Source of the DNA: Lachnospiraceae bacterium | GTDB lineage: Bacteria; Bacillota; Clostridia; Lachnospirales; Lachnospiraceae | DNA: 48,169 nt | Assembly: GCA_004558185.1 (NCBI GenBank) | Contig: SFDP01000018.1 | Location: 1-48,169, forward strand | Reading direction: 5' to 3' | Shown here: piece by piece, positions 8,319 through 16,573 of the stretch | Numbering within the stretch: position 1 is the stretch's first letter | Layout: the number at the start of each line of letters is the position of its first letter | Notes under the pieces: generated by a model | Told to the model about the DNA's origin: nothing | Database searches by the model: none | The model's input: only the letters and a program-made list of their open reading frames with translations | Made by a program: the position numbers and the translations under genes

Positions 8319-9482
8319 CTATGCCTTTTCTCTCCCCTTTGAAGGTACTCCTGTTTCCCCTGCATTTCTGCGGTTAACGTCATCTCTCAACAGGGTATAG
8401 ATGGTGGCAAACAGAGGAATGAATACCAGCATTCCGATAACCCCAAACATACTGCTGCCCAGACTTACTGCCAGCAGAACCCAGATCGAGGGCAGGCCTA
8501 CCGAATTTCCCACCACCTTAGGATAAATCAAATTCCCCTCTAGCTGCTGAATGATCAAAAACATGATCACAAACCAGACTGCCTTAATGGGATCATCTAC
8601 CAGAATCAAAAAGGCTCCTACAAAACAACCGATAAAGGCTCCTACAATAGGAATCAGTGCCGTAAATGCAATGAGCACACCTATCATCACCGCATAGGGC
8701 ATTCTGAATATGGTCATGGCAATTACGAATAAAAGCCCCAGAATTACCGCCTCAGTACACTGTCCTGTGATAAATTTGGAAAAGTTCCGGTAAAGAAGTC
8801 CTGAAACATAAAGAATTCGCTGTTCCTGCTTTTCTTTACAATATGCATGGAGTATCCGCTTCAGTTGTCCTCCCAGCTTTTCCTTCTGACTCAGAATATA
8901 AATGGAAAAAATCAGGGCAATAAATCCACTGACTACACCCCCAACCAGACTTCCGGCTACAGTAAACGTAGAGTTTAAAAGACTTCCCACCCCATTTTTT
9001 AAGAAATTTGCAGCAGTTCCTAAAATACTGTCCCAATTTAAGCTGATCCTTTCCAGATTGTTCAGCCAGGACAGAATTTCGGGATAATCAGCCACCAGAA
9101 TCTCTGCCTGATTAATGGTTCTCTCCAGAAAAACCGGGATTTTCTGTCCAAGCTGTGTCAACGCTCTTCCCATCTGTGGAATTACCGTCAGAATGACCAA
9201 GATTACTACCGCAAAGATGAACAGGAAGGACAGAAAAATACTTAAAGGTCTTTTCAGCTTCTCCGCCTTCTCCGGCAGGCGGCTGAGTGCCTTTTCTTCC
9301 AAAAACTTCAAGGGCAAATTAACCACAAAGGCAATGCAGGCCCCCGTCAGAAATGGCTTGATCATGACCAACAGACTTCTCAGCATCATCAGCAGGGCAG
9401 AGAAATGAATGACCCCCAGGCAAACCAGCGCCGTAAACAAAATCAACAGCATAATCTCTTTATTACTACGTTTTTCTCTCAT
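8319..9482 (-). CDS. AI-2E family transporter (PerM/YtvI-like membrane protein)
   Basis: A 387-residue polytopic membrane protein of the AI-2E/PerM exporter superfamily. Paired N-terminal helices are followed by a soluble amphipathic stretch (QLGQKIPVFLERTINQAEI), then the conserved C-terminal block with YAVMIGVLIAFTALIPIVGAFIG and the signature PKVVGNSVGLPSIWVLLAVSLGS. The P-x-V-x-G-x-x-x-G-L-P motif is diagnostic. Family members have been linked to autoinducer, Na+/H+ or small-molecule efflux, so the substrate cannot be assigned. GGGAGG precedes the ATG. It is the last gene of a run from queH; its stop is about 40 bp from the shared terminator. Confidence 0.88.
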   Translation of the reverse strand: MREKRSNKEIMLLILFTALVCLGVIHFSALLMMLRSLLVMIKPFLTGACIAFVVNLPLKFLEEKALSRLPEKAEKLKRPLSIFLSFLFIFAVVILVILTVIPQMGRALTQLGQKIPVFLERTINQAEILVADYPEILSWLNNLERISLNWDSILGTAANFLKNGVGSLLNSTFTVAGSLVGGVVSGFIALIFSIYILSQKEKLGGQLKRILHAYCKEKQEQRILYVSGLLYRNFSKFITGQCTEAVILGLLFVIAMTIFRMPYAVMIGVLIAFTALIPIVGAFIGCFVGAFLILVDDPIKAVWFVIMFLIIQQLEGNLIYPKVVGNSVGLPSIWVLLAVSLGSSMFGVIGMLVFIPLFATIYTLLRDDVNRRNAGETGVPSKGREKA

Positions 9483-9499
9483 TCCTACCTCCCTGTTTT

Positions 9500-10525
9500 C
9501 TATAAAGCCCGGATCAGTGCCTCCACCGCTTCATCCTTTGTTGCCCAACTGGTACAGAAGCGGACTGCACTGTGTCCTTCATCTATTCTAAACTGATAGG
9601 AATAAGCATACTTTTCCTTCAGGCTGGATAGTTTCTCATCAGATATAATGGGAAATAACTGATTCGTTGTATTTTCTACAAAAAAAGAATAGCCCTTTTC
9701 CCTGAAAGCGGCTCTCAGCCGATCGGCCAGTCTGATGGCATGGTAGGAGATTTTTTCATACAGATTATCTTCAAACAGGACTTCAAACTGAATCCCCAAA
9801 AGTCTTCCTTTTGCCAGCATACCTCCCTTTTGCTTGATTAAATAACGAAAGTCCTTCTGCAAAGCCGGATGCTGAATCACCACTGCCTCACCAAAGAGAG
9901 CTCCAACCTTGGTTCCTCCGATATAAAATACATCCGTAAGACGGGCCAAATCGGGCAGGCTTACGTCATTGCCCTCTGCCGCAAGGCCATATCCCAGACG
10001 GGCTCCATCAACAAAGAGGTACAGCCCCTCCTGATTGCATACCTGACGCAGTTTGTCCAGTTCCTTTTTGGTATACAGGGTTCCCAGCTCTGTAGGCTGG
10101 CTGATATAAACCATGGCCGGCTGTACCATATGTTCAAAGGAGGGATCCTCCCGATGTGCCTGACAAGCCTTCTCTACCTGAGAAGCGCTGATTTTTCCTT
10201 CCAAAGCCGGCAAGGCCAGTACCTTATGCCCCTGGGCCTCTATTGCCCCTGTCTCATGAACCTGTATATGGCCGCAGTCTGCCGCCAGAACTCCCTGGTG
10301 TGGGCGAAGGGCCGATGCAATTACCGTCATATTAGTCTGTGTGCCCCCTACCAGAAAATGGACTTTACTGGCAGGGCTTTCACAGGCCTGTAAAATCAAT
10401 TCTGCTGCTCTCCTGCAATGTTCATCCTCCCCATAGCCCGGTGTCTGCTCCAGGTTAGTCAGGGCAAGCCTCTCCATGATTTGGGGACAGGCTCCTTCTG
10501 TATAATCACTTTGAAAATAGATCAT
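9500..10525 (-). CDS. Threonine aldolase-like PLP enzyme (beta-eliminating lyase family)
   Basis: A 341-residue fold-type I PLP enzyme of the low-specificity threonine aldolase/beta-eliminating lyase family, likely cleaving L-threonine or allo-threonine to glycine and acetaldehyde. The evidence is FQSDYTEGACPQIMERL at the N-terminus, LVGGTQTNMTVI (cofactor phosphate side), FVDGARLGYG (Asp and Arg of the active site) and YIGGTKVGALFGE with the presumed Schiff-base lysine. GGAGG lies 8 nt before the ATG. It begins 3 nt after the upstream peptidase, so the two are translationally linked. Substrate preference cannot be decided from sequence. Confidence 0.85.
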   Translation of the reverse strand: MIYFQSDYTEGACPQIMERLALTNLEQTPGYGEDEHCRRAAELILQACESPASKVHFLVGGTQTNMTVIASALRPHQGVLAADCGHIQVHETGAIEAQGHKVLALPALEGKISASQVEKACQAHREDPSFEHMVQPAMVYISQPTELGTLYTKKELDKLRQVCNQEGLYLFVDGARLGYGLAAEGNDVSLPDLARLTDVFYIGGTKVGALFGEAVVIQHPALQKDFRYLIKQKGGMLAKGRLLGIQFEVLFEDNLYEKISYHAIRLADRLRAAFREKGYSFFVENTTNQLFPIISDEKLSSLKEKYAYSYQFRIDEGHSAVRFCTSWATKDEAVEALIRAL

Positions 10526-10528
10526 TGG

Positions 10529-11968
10529 CTAAACCTCCCGAAGTACCTGGCACAAGAACTCCCAGGTTCGACAGACAGAAGAAATACTCATGGTTTCCTC
10601 CGTAGTGTGAATATCCTTCATATCAGGCCCTATGGACACACAGTCTAACTGAGGAATTTTCTCCTGAAAAAATCCGCATTCCAGACCTGCATGAATAGCC
10701 TGTATTTCAGGCTGCCTGCCATACATTTTCTCATATACCTCTGCCATTTTCTCCCTCAAGGGAGAATCCTTACGATAGGCCCAGCCCGGATAATCTCCGG
10801 TAGCCTGACTGCTTCCTCCCAAGCTCTCTGTGAGAGCAAAAAGCTGTTGTTTCAGCCCATTTTTTGCACTTTCAAAGGAGCTCCTTAAAGAAAATCCAAG
10901 GGAAAGTCCCACTTTACTGCTGTTCAGAAGTCCCATATTCAGGGAGCTCTCCACCAGTCCCTCTATCTCTCCGCTATAGGACTGTACCCCATTGGGCAAG
11001 CAACCAATTAAGGTGGCTACCTTTAACGTATCCTCTCTCGTTACCGCAAAGCAGCTGCCCGGCTCATGCTGCTCAAGGCAGCAAAATATCCCAGGGTCTT
11101 TGGCGGCATATTCCAGCTTAAGCATTCTGTCAAACTCTTCTGCCGCCTGCACAAGCCCAAAGGGGTCTGCCACCAACAGCTTCATGGCAGTTTCCCTGGG
11201 AATGGCATTGTCTGCCAGTCCTCCCTCTATGTCCACAAGCCTTAACGTAACTTTTTCCTTGGCATACAGCAAAAATCTCCCTGCCAAAACATTGGAATTA
11301 GCCCTTCCCCGATGTATCTCAGCTCCTGAATGACCGCCCAGCAGTCCTCCTATCCTTACTGTACAGCAAATTCCCTGTACCTCTTCCCGCTGCCAGGGAA
11401 GATGGCAGTCTACCCGCATTCCTCCTGCACAGCCCGCAAGAAAGATTCCTTCCTCCTCCGAATCCAGATTAATCAGCCTTTGGGATAGGCAGTCGGATAG
11501 ATCAATGGCCTGCGCACCCAGGAGACCGATTTCCTCATCCACTGTAAACACACATTCCAGAGGCGGATGAGGCAGAGTATCTGTATCCAGCAGAGCCAGC
11601 TCATAGGCCAGGGCAATCCCATCATCTCCCCCCAGACTGGTTTCTCTGGCAAAGAGAGTATCCCCTTCAACTGCCAGCCTAAGACCTTCCTTTTCCATAT
11701 TGATTGTACTTTGAGGTTTCTTTACGGACACCATATCCATATGTCCCTGCAGCATAATCGGCTCTCTGTCCTCATATCCCTGACTGGCTTTTTTCCAAAT
11801 GATTACATTTCCCAGTTCATCCTGCCTGTACTTAAGGCTTCTCTTCTTCGCAAACTCTGCCAGATACCGGCTGATCTGCTTCGTATTTCCCGAGCCATGA
11901 GGAATGGCACAGATTTCTTCAAAGAAGCCAAATACTTCCCTGGGTGATAAGCTCGATAAAATTCCCAT
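10529..11968 (-). CDS. pepD: Aminoacyl-histidine dipeptidase (PepD-like, M20 family)
   Basis: A 479-residue metallopeptidase of the M20 family, PepD (Xaa-His dipeptidase) type, hydrolysing dipeptides in the cytoplasm. Metal ligands and catalytic residues are visible in LQGHMDMVS, TSLGGDDGIALAYE, FTVDEEIGLLGAQ, NLDSEEEG and, near the C-terminus, IHAGLECGFFQEK. The N-terminus LSSLSPREVFGFFEEICAIPHGSGNT is typical. The ATG at 11968 is chosen because GAAGGAAG precedes it by 4 nt. The reading frame extends to 12007, into the intergenic gap after argS. It is followed almost immediately by the aldolase-like gene and lies 48 bp after argS, within one operon. Confidence 0.9.
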   Translation of the reverse strand: MGILSSLSPREVFGFFEEICAIPHGSGNTKQISRYLAEFAKKRSLKYRQDELGNVIIWKKASQGYEDREPIMLQGHMDMVSVKKPQSTINMEKEGLRLAVEGDTLFARETSLGGDDGIALAYELALLDTDTLPHPPLECVFTVDEEIGLLGAQAIDLSDCLSQRLINLDSEEEGIFLAGCAGGMRVDCHLPWQREEVQGICCTVRIGGLLGGHSGAEIHRGRANSNVLAGRFLLYAKEKVTLRLVDIEGGLADNAIPRETAMKLLVADPFGLVQAAEEFDRMLKLEYAAKDPGIFCCLEQHEPGSCFAVTREDTLKVATLIGCLPNGVQSYSGEIEGLVESSLNMGLLNSSKVGLSLGFSLRSSFESAKNGLKQQLFALTESLGGSSQATGDYPGWAYRKDSPLREKMAEVYEKMYGRQPEIQAIHAGLECGFFQEKIPQLDCVSIGPDMKDIHTTEETMSISSVCRTWEFLCQVLREV

Positions 11969-12016
11969 AAATCTTCCTTCTTTTTTGTTCTCTCTATTAT
12001 TCTTCACAGTGGCGTT

Positions 12017-13780
12017 CTACATCTTCTCCGGCGCTTCAAAGCCCAGCAGATCGATGCAGACCTCCAGAATGTCCAGGCACAGAGACAGTAAGGCAATATA
12101 GCCTGCCTTTTTTTCTTCCTCCTGTGCAAGAATTTTGGTCTCGTGATAAAATTTATTGAATGCGTTGGACAGGTCGTAAATATAAGCACAAATTTTATGA
12201 GGCGCAATCTCCTCAAAGGCGGCCTCCAGCATAGTATTAAACTTTGCCACCTCCATCACCAGACTCTTTTCACTTTCATTGGTAATGTCCTGCAGCCTCA
12301 CAGCCTCCAGGTTCCCCCCCTGTTCCTGATACTTTCTCAAAATAGACTTGATCCGAACGATAGTGTACAGAATGTACGGCCCCGTATCTCCCTCAAAGGA
12401 GGTGAATCGCTCCACGTCAAAGATATAGTCCTTGGAAGCCTGATTGGACAGATCTCCGTATTTTACTGCGGCCAGCGCCACCTGTCCGGCCGTTTCTCTG
12501 GCCTCTTTTTCTTCTACCTCCCGGTTTTGGGTGATTTTTTTGTACATTTCTTCATTGATTTCTTTCAGCAGGTTCTCCAGGCGCATTACTCCACCCTCTC
12601 TGGTTTTAAAGGGCTTTCCGTCTTTTCCGTTCATGGTGCCAAAGCCCAAAAAGTACAGTCTGGTATCCTCCTTCACCAGCCTGGTCTTTCTGGCACAGCG
12701 GAATACCTGCTCAAAATATAAATCCTGCCGTTTGTCTACCACATAAATCATGGAATCCGGTTGAAATTCCTCCATGCGCTCCATTATGGTAGCCAAATCC
12801 GTTGTATTGTACAGAGACGCTCCATCGGATTTTAAAATCATACAGGGAGGGATTTCTCTGGTATCCGTATCCTCCTTCACCTCAACCACTAAAGCTCCTT
12901 CACTTAAATGTGCATAGCCCTCCCGCTTCATATAGTCTACCATACCGGGAATGCGATCATGCACATCAGACTCTCCCTTCCACAGATCAAATTCCACCTG
13001 CAAACGGTCATAATTTTTCTTCAAATCAGCCACGGAAACCGCCAGAATATGCTGCCACAACGCCCGGTAACCGCAAACTCCGTTCTGCAGCTTAAAGGTG
13101 GCCTCCATCGCTCTTTCCTTATAGGCGGTATCCTCCTTGGATTTTCCACTGGCAGTTGGGTAGATTTCCTCCAGCTCTCCAATAGTGAAGGGTGGCTCCT
13201 TGGGATATTCTCCCTGATAATCTTCATCAAAATAGACTAAATCCGGTTGTCTTTCTCTAAGCTCGGTAATAATCAGTCCCATCTGCAGCCCCCAGTCTCC
13301 CAGATGAATATCTCCGATTACCTTATGCCCCATATATCGGCATATCCGTTTGACACTCTCTCCGATAATAGCTGAACGAAGATGCCCCACGTGCAGCGGC
13401 TTGGCAACATTGGGACCACCGTAATCAATGATAATGGTCTGAGGCGCCTTAGCTTCCTCTAATCCGAATTTTTTCTCTTCCCTCATCCTCTGTAAATAGG
13501 CTTTCAAAAATGCCGGATTTACCATACAATTTAAAAAGCCGGGAGCCACCGCTTCCACACTGGAAAATACGCTGCTGTCCTCCAGCTCTTTGGCAACATC
13601 GGAAGCAATCATCAAAGGTGCCTTCTTATACTGCCTGGCCCCTGCCATGGCTCCGTTACACTGATATTCACACAAATCCGGCCGATTGGAAACGGTTACC
13701 TTTCCCAGCTTTGGGTCATATCCTGCCGCCGCAAAGGCCTGCTGCATTTCCTCCGAAATCAACTCCAAAATCTTTTTCAT
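12017..13780 (-). CDS. argS: Arginine-tRNA ligase
   Basis: A 587-residue class I synthetase charging tRNA-Arg. The N-terminal additional domain is followed by the HIGH-type motif HVGH in GPNVAKPLHVGHLRSAIIGE, GDIHLGDWGLQMG, and the KMSKS-equivalent region GKPFKTREGGVMRLENLL. The C-terminal anticodon-binding helices include YDLSNAFNKFYHETKIL. The ATG at 13780 is chosen for its GGAGG (13785-13789) 4 nt upstream; the upstream in-frame codons to 13801 lack one. It lies downstream of queH with a 160-nt leader of hairpins, but no T-box core (AGGGTGGNACCGCG) is present, so tRNA-sensing control is not supported. Confidence 0.97.
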   Translation of the reverse strand: MKKILELISEEMQQAFAAAGYDPKLGKVTVSNRPDLCEYQCNGAMAGARQYKKAPLMIASDVAKELEDSSVFSSVEAVAPGFLNCMVNPAFLKAYLQRMREEKKFGLEEAKAPQTIIIDYGGPNVAKPLHVGHLRSAIIGESVKRICRYMGHKVIGDIHLGDWGLQMGLIITELRERQPDLVYFDEDYQGEYPKEPPFTIGELEEIYPTASGKSKEDTAYKERAMEATFKLQNGVCGYRALWQHILAVSVADLKKNYDRLQVEFDLWKGESDVHDRIPGMVDYMKREGYAHLSEGALVVEVKEDTDTREIPPCMILKSDGASLYNTTDLATIMERMEEFQPDSMIYVVDKRQDLYFEQVFRCARKTRLVKEDTRLYFLGFGTMNGKDGKPFKTREGGVMRLENLLKEINEEMYKKITQNREVEEKEARETAGQVALAAVKYGDLSNQASKDYIFDVERFTSFEGDTGPYILYTIVRIKSILRKYQEQGGNLEAVRLQDITNESEKSLVMEVAKFNTMLEAAFEEIAPHKICAYIYDLSNAFNKFYHETKILAQEEEKKAGYIALLSLCLDILEVCIDLLGFEAPEKM

Positions 13781-13794
13781 AGCTCCTCCATTTC

Positions 13795-13923
13795 GGAACA
13801 TTCCTGTTCCTTTTTTATTAATCCACTGCTGAAGCAGTGGTTTTTTCCAGACGTATAAAATTGCGTCAGTTCAAACAAGGTGCAATTCATCTATTGAGGG
13901 AGCAGAATACCTTCTGTCCTCAA
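13795..13923 (-). promoter_or_regulatory. String of hairpins in the queH-argS gap
   Basis: Minus-strand order: TTGAGG/CCTCAA with inner CAGAA/TTCTG (13923-13894), AATTGC/GCAATT (13887-13859), CCACTGCT/AGCAGTGG (13840-13823) and GGAACA/TGTTCC with a GGAA tetraloop (13810-13795). The last ends 5 nt before the argS ribosome binding site. The third hairpin has a T6 run only on its plus-strand side, so it is not a minus-strand terminator. No known riboswitch class was recognised. Confidence 0.45.
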
Positions 13924-13941
13924 CAGCCTGTGTTTACTGTA

Positions 13942-14586
13942 TCATACTTTATCTTCCTTGGAAAGACCCTCCGCCTTGGAATAAACACAGCCACAGAAGT
14001 TCTGTCGGTACAGCTCATATTTTCTGGACAGCTCTATACTGCGCTTATAGCCCTCCTTCTTTTTAAAGTCTGAGGGCAGAAAAGCCACCTTATACTTCTC
14101 TTCCAGCCGTTTTCCTATGGTATTGATTTTTTCCGCATTTTTCAGAGGACTTATGGTCAGCGTTGTGGTGAAAAAATCATAGCCTTCTTCCTTGGCCTTC
14201 CGGGCAGTTTTCTCCAATCTGAGGCCATAACAGAGAAAGCACCTTTCTCCTCCCTCGGGACAGTCCTCCAGCCCCCTGACTCTCTCATAGAATTGCTCCG
14301 GTTCATAAACCTCTTCGATTATCCCTATGGGGAAATCAGGCTTTTCGCCATTTAAGGCATCGATCAGCTTCTTTTGCTCCCTTGCCCTCTTGTTATACTC
14401 CTCCCACTCAGAAAGATTGGGATTATAATAATAGACCGTCAGCTCAAAAACTTCCTGCAGGGGAACCAGTACCCCACTGCTGCAAGGAGCACAGCAGCTA
14501 TGCAGCAGTAGCTTTGGCCTTTTTCCCCCAAAGCCTTCAATAATCTTTTCCATCTCTTTATGATACTGAGGTTTATTTTGGTTCAT
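13942..14586 (-). CDS. queH: Epoxyqueuosine reductase QueH
   Basis: A 214-residue QueH (formerly DUF208), which performs the last step of queuosine synthesis, reducing epoxyqueuosine in tRNA, in organisms lacking QueG. The adjacent cysteines in LLHSCCAPCSS, the pair in ERCFLCYGLRL and the C-terminal FCGCVYS motif are the expected Fe-S and metal ligands. VYYYNPNLSEWEEYNKRA and FFTTTLTISPLKNAE are family signatures. The ATG at 14586 is preceded by GGAGG and a possible 14-codon leader ORF. A consensus promoter at 14660-14688 makes it the likely first gene of the operon. Confidence 0.93.
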   Translation of the reverse strand: MNQNKPQYHKEMEKIIEGFGGKRPKLLLHSCCAPCSSGVLVPLQEVFELTVYYYNPNLSEWEEYNKRAREQKKLIDALNGEKPDFPIGIIEEVYEPEQFYERVRGLEDCPEGGERCFLCYGLRLEKTARKAKEEGYDFFTTTLTISPLKNAEKINTIGKRLEEKYKVAFLPSDFKKKEGYKRSIELSRKYELYRQNFCGCVYSKAEGLSKEDKV

Positions 14587-14588
14587 AC

Positions 14589-14633
14589 TTACCTCCATTG
14601 TAAATTATCTCCACCATAACCAGCTCGAAGCAT
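14589..14633 (-). CDS. Possible leader peptide upstream of queH
   Basis: An ATG at 14633 opens a 14-codon frame (MLRAGYGGDNLQWR) ending 2 nt before queH. GGAGG (rc of 14643-14647) lies 9 nt upstream. Its stop overlaps the queH Shine-Dalgarno region, an arrangement suited to translational coupling. It has no repeated regulatory codons and may be fortuitous. Confidence 0.3.
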   Translation of the reverse strand: MLRAGYGGDNLQWR

Positions 14634-14659
14634 TTCCTGTTTCCTCCTGCCAAGGTTAT

Positions 14660-14688
14660 ATTTTACCGAAAGGAGGGAAGGGAGTCAA
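14660..14688 (-). promoter_or_regulatory. Sigma-A promoter of the queH-argS operon
   Basis: On the minus strand: TTGACT (14688-14683), a 17-bp spacer, TAAAAT (14665-14660). This is one of the best promoter matches in the window and probably drives queH through to the AI-2E transporter gene. Confidence 0.8.
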
Positions 14689-14870
14689 TTCTTAATCCTC
14701 TGACCGGTTGATTTTAACATTATTCAGTATCCTCACTTTGAGAGCATAAATATATACACACAACATCCTCTGCGGTGATATGTGTTCCTGCTGAACAGTT
14801 AGCGATTGTTCTGTAATTTATCGTAATTATTCTAATTGGATAAAAATACTCAACAAAGTCATTTACTTTT

Positions 14871-14889
14871 TCCTACCAATATGGTAGGA
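14871..14889. repeat. Perfect 8+3+8 inverted repeat, operator- or hairpin-like
   Basis: TCCTACCA, ATA, TGGTAGGA. It sits in the 500-bp gap between queH and nrdI, which otherwise contains the queH promoter, the 67-bp repeat and the nrdI promoter and leader; I see nothing in 14700-14870. It could be a repressor site or the tip of the adjoining repeat. Confidence 0.5.
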
Positions 14890-14893
14890 TTTA

Positions 14894-14960
14894 ATTCGTA
14901 CATTAGTATGACAGTTCGTAAATAACCCGACTATAAACGCAGAATATTTTTTTGAATCTG
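14894..14960 (+). repeat. Dispersed intergenic repeat, copy 1
   Basis: This 67-bp stretch is nearly identical to 48062-48129 in the same orientation. The core AACYCGACTATAAACGCAGA followed by ATATTTTTTTGA is shared without gaps. The flanks differ after the T-run. Confidence 0.85.
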
Positions 14961-14995
14961 TACGATCGGAAAAATAGTCAAGTTATAGAGCTGGG

Positions 14996-15024
14996 TTCTT
15001 TAGAAACAGTTGCACTGATATAAT
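14996..15024 (+). promoter_or_regulatory. Putative promoter of nrdI
   Basis: A perfect TATAAT (15019-15024) with an upstream TGA giving an extended -10, and TTCTTT (14996-15001) 17 bp upstream as a weak -35. The transcript would begin at the folded leader. Confidence 0.55.
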
Positions 15025-15029
15025 AATGA

Positions 15030-15100
15030 GAAGCATCAATCAGCCTTACCTCTTCTCCTTGCGAAAAAGCAGGGAGAGGCCAAGGACAACTGAATGCTTC
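15030..15100 (+). promoter_or_regulatory. Long stem-loop leader of nrdI
   Basis: GAAGCAT (15030-15036) pairs with ATGCTTC (15094-15100). Inside are CCTT/AAGG and an 8-bp stem CTCCTTGC/GCAGGGAG with one G-U pair, capped by GAAAAA. The structure ends 5 nt before GGAGG (15106-15110). I do not recognise it as a known riboswitch. Confidence 0.55.
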
Positions 15101-15114
15101 GGATTGGAGGAAAA

Positions 15115-15471
15115 ATGAAAATTGTATATGCTTCAAGAAAAGGTCATGTGGAGGCCGTAATCAATAATCTTGGCATCACTGATGCATTAAAAATTGTGGA
15201 AGGAACAGAAAGGATAGACGGTGATTATGTCATCTTCACCTATACTGATGGCAATGGGATCCTTCCTCCCAAGGTAAAAACCTTTTTGGAAAATAATCCT
15301 GGGGTGAAGGCTGTGGTTTCCAGCGGAAACAGCGAACGCCATCCCGACACCTACAATTTTGCAGCCGACATTATTGCCAGAGAATACGGCGCTGCCATTA
15401 TTGCCAAAATTGACGGTTCAGGTACCGAGCAGGATATGGCAGATATCAAAAAGGCATTAAATCTCAACTAA
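15115..15471 (+). CDS. nrdI: NrdI-like flavodoxin (ribonucleotide reductase activase)
   Basis: A 118-residue flavodoxin-fold protein resembling NrdI, the FMN protein that supplies the oxidant for assembling the manganese-tyrosyl radical cofactor of class Ib ribonucleotide reductase. It shows the reduced flavodoxin layout: IVYASRKGHVEAV (phosphate loop), FTYTDGNGILPPKVKTFLENN, and VVSSGNSERHPDTYNFAADIIAREYG. The ATG at 15115 follows GGAGGAAAA; the frame extends 7 codons upstream without a ribosome binding site. No nrdE, nrdF or nrdH lies nearby, so its partner is elsewhere or it serves another protein. It stands alone between a promoter and a convergent hairpin. Confidence 0.8.
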   Translation: MKIVYASRKGHVEAVINNLGITDALKIVEGTERIDGDYVIFTYTDGNGILPPKVKTFLENNPGVKAVVSSGNSERHPDTYNFAADIIAREYGAAIIAKIDGSGTEQDMADIKKALNLN

Positions 15472-15507
15472 AGCTCCTGCACACATAACCTGTATAGCTT
15501 TTTAAGC

Positions 15508-15539
15508 ATCAAGGGGCTGCCGAAAGGCTGCCCCTTGAT
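15508..15539. terminator. Hairpin between convergent nrdI and pyrF
   Basis: ATCAAGGGGC (15508-15517) and GCCCCTTGAT (15530-15539) form a 10-bp stem with an inner GCC/GGC. Neither side has a long U-run, so termination may be incomplete. By position it serves both genes. Confidence 0.6.
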
Positions 15540-15583
15540 TATGTCTTATCCTGTTTACTTTTCTTTTGCTTCTGCCGCTTCCT

Positions 15584-16510
15584 TTATTTTCCCCGTAAGG
15601 CTGTCTGAATATCCTCCCGCATATCCACAACCGCCTGTCTTGCCGCATCCGCAAAATTGGCCTCACCCATATGTGCATATTTTTCCTGCTGATGAGCTGC
15701 AATAATTCCCCGAGAGGAATTTACAATGGCACCCAGGCCATCCTTATTGAAGAAATGAACCAAATCCTCTCCCTTTCCTCCCTGTGCTCCATAACCGGGA
15801 ACCAGAATGAAGGATTTGGGCATCAGCTCACGCAATGCCTTCCCCATTTCAGGATAGGTGGCTCCTACGACTGCACCCACATAGCTGTAGGAATCTCCCA
15901 TGAAATCAGCCCCCCATTCCACCACCTTTTGGGCTACCCACTGGTAAAGAGGTCTTCCCTCAATCAGACGGTCCTGAAATTCTCCGCTGCTGGGATTGGA
16001 GGTTTTGACCAGAATAAACAGTCCCTTTTTTTCCTCCCTGCAAACCTTAATAAAAGGAGTAATACTGTCAGAACCCATGTAGGGTGCCAAGGTGGAAAAA
16101 TCCTCATTGAATCCATAGAAGCTGTTGCTTCCTACCTTAACCTTACCTAAATGACCTACTGCATAGGCCTCTGAGGTAGAACCGATGTCTCCCCGCTTAA
16201 TATCCCCAATGACTACCAGACCTTTTTCCCTGCAATAATCAATTGTTCTTTTATAGATAATAAGCCCGGGAATCCCAAACTGCTCATACATGGCAATCTG
16301 CGGCTTCACCGCAGGAATCAAATCATAAATATGATCCACCAATTCCTTATTGTATTGCCAGATGGCCTCTGCCGCCCCCTCCAGAGTCTCTCCGTAATCA
16401 TTGAAGGCTCTCTCGGTAAGCTGTTTAGGAATGAATTTCAGCATAGGATCCAATCCTACCACGATGGGAGCCTGAGTTCTTTCTATATTGGCAATTAATT
16501 TATTGATCAT
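15584..16510 (-). CDS. pyrF: Orotidine 5'-phosphate decarboxylase (type 2)
   Basis: A 308-residue PyrF converting OMP to UMP, the last step of de novo pyrimidine synthesis. VVGLDPMLKFIPKQL, the catalytic Asp-Lys-x-x-Asp array in VVIGDIKRGDIGSTSEAYA, VKTSNPSSGEFQD, VPGYGAQGG and IVNSSRGII (phosphate grip) mark it as the longer type 2 family. Start ATG at 16510 with GGAAATGAGGAAAG upstream. It lies 63 bp after the TPR lipoprotein gene and 1 kb from purL, so purine and pyrimidine genes are in one minus-strand run. The usual pyrK/pyrD/pyrE neighbours are absent. Confidence 0.95.
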   Translation of the reverse strand: MINKLIANIERTQAPIVVGLDPMLKFIPKQLTERAFNDYGETLEGAAEAIWQYNKELVDHIYDLIPAVKPQIAMYEQFGIPGLIIYKRTIDYCREKGLVVIGDIKRGDIGSTSEAYAVGHLGKVKVGSNSFYGFNEDFSTLAPYMGSDSITPFIKVCREEKKGLFILVKTSNPSSGEFQDRLIEGRPLYQWVAQKVVEWGADFMGDSYSYVGAVVGATYPEMGKALRELMPKSFILVPGYGAQGGKGEDLVHFFNKDGLGAIVNSSRGIIAAHQQEKYAHMGEANFADAARQAVVDMREDIQTALRGK

Positions 16511-16573
16511 CTTTCCTCATTTCCTGCTGCACCTAGCTGCATTTTACAGATTTTTCCTTAACGCTGCGCATAA

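Noticed and set aside
13823..13846. Plus-strand terminator (CCACTGCT/AGCAGTGG plus T6)
   Set aside because: The signal is good in form, but no plus-strand gene lies upstream to be terminated; kept only as one of the argS leader hairpins.
13795..13941. T-box riboswitch ahead of argS
   Set aside because: Hairpins are present, but the conserved AGGGTGGNACCGCG core and a terminator/antiterminator pair are not.
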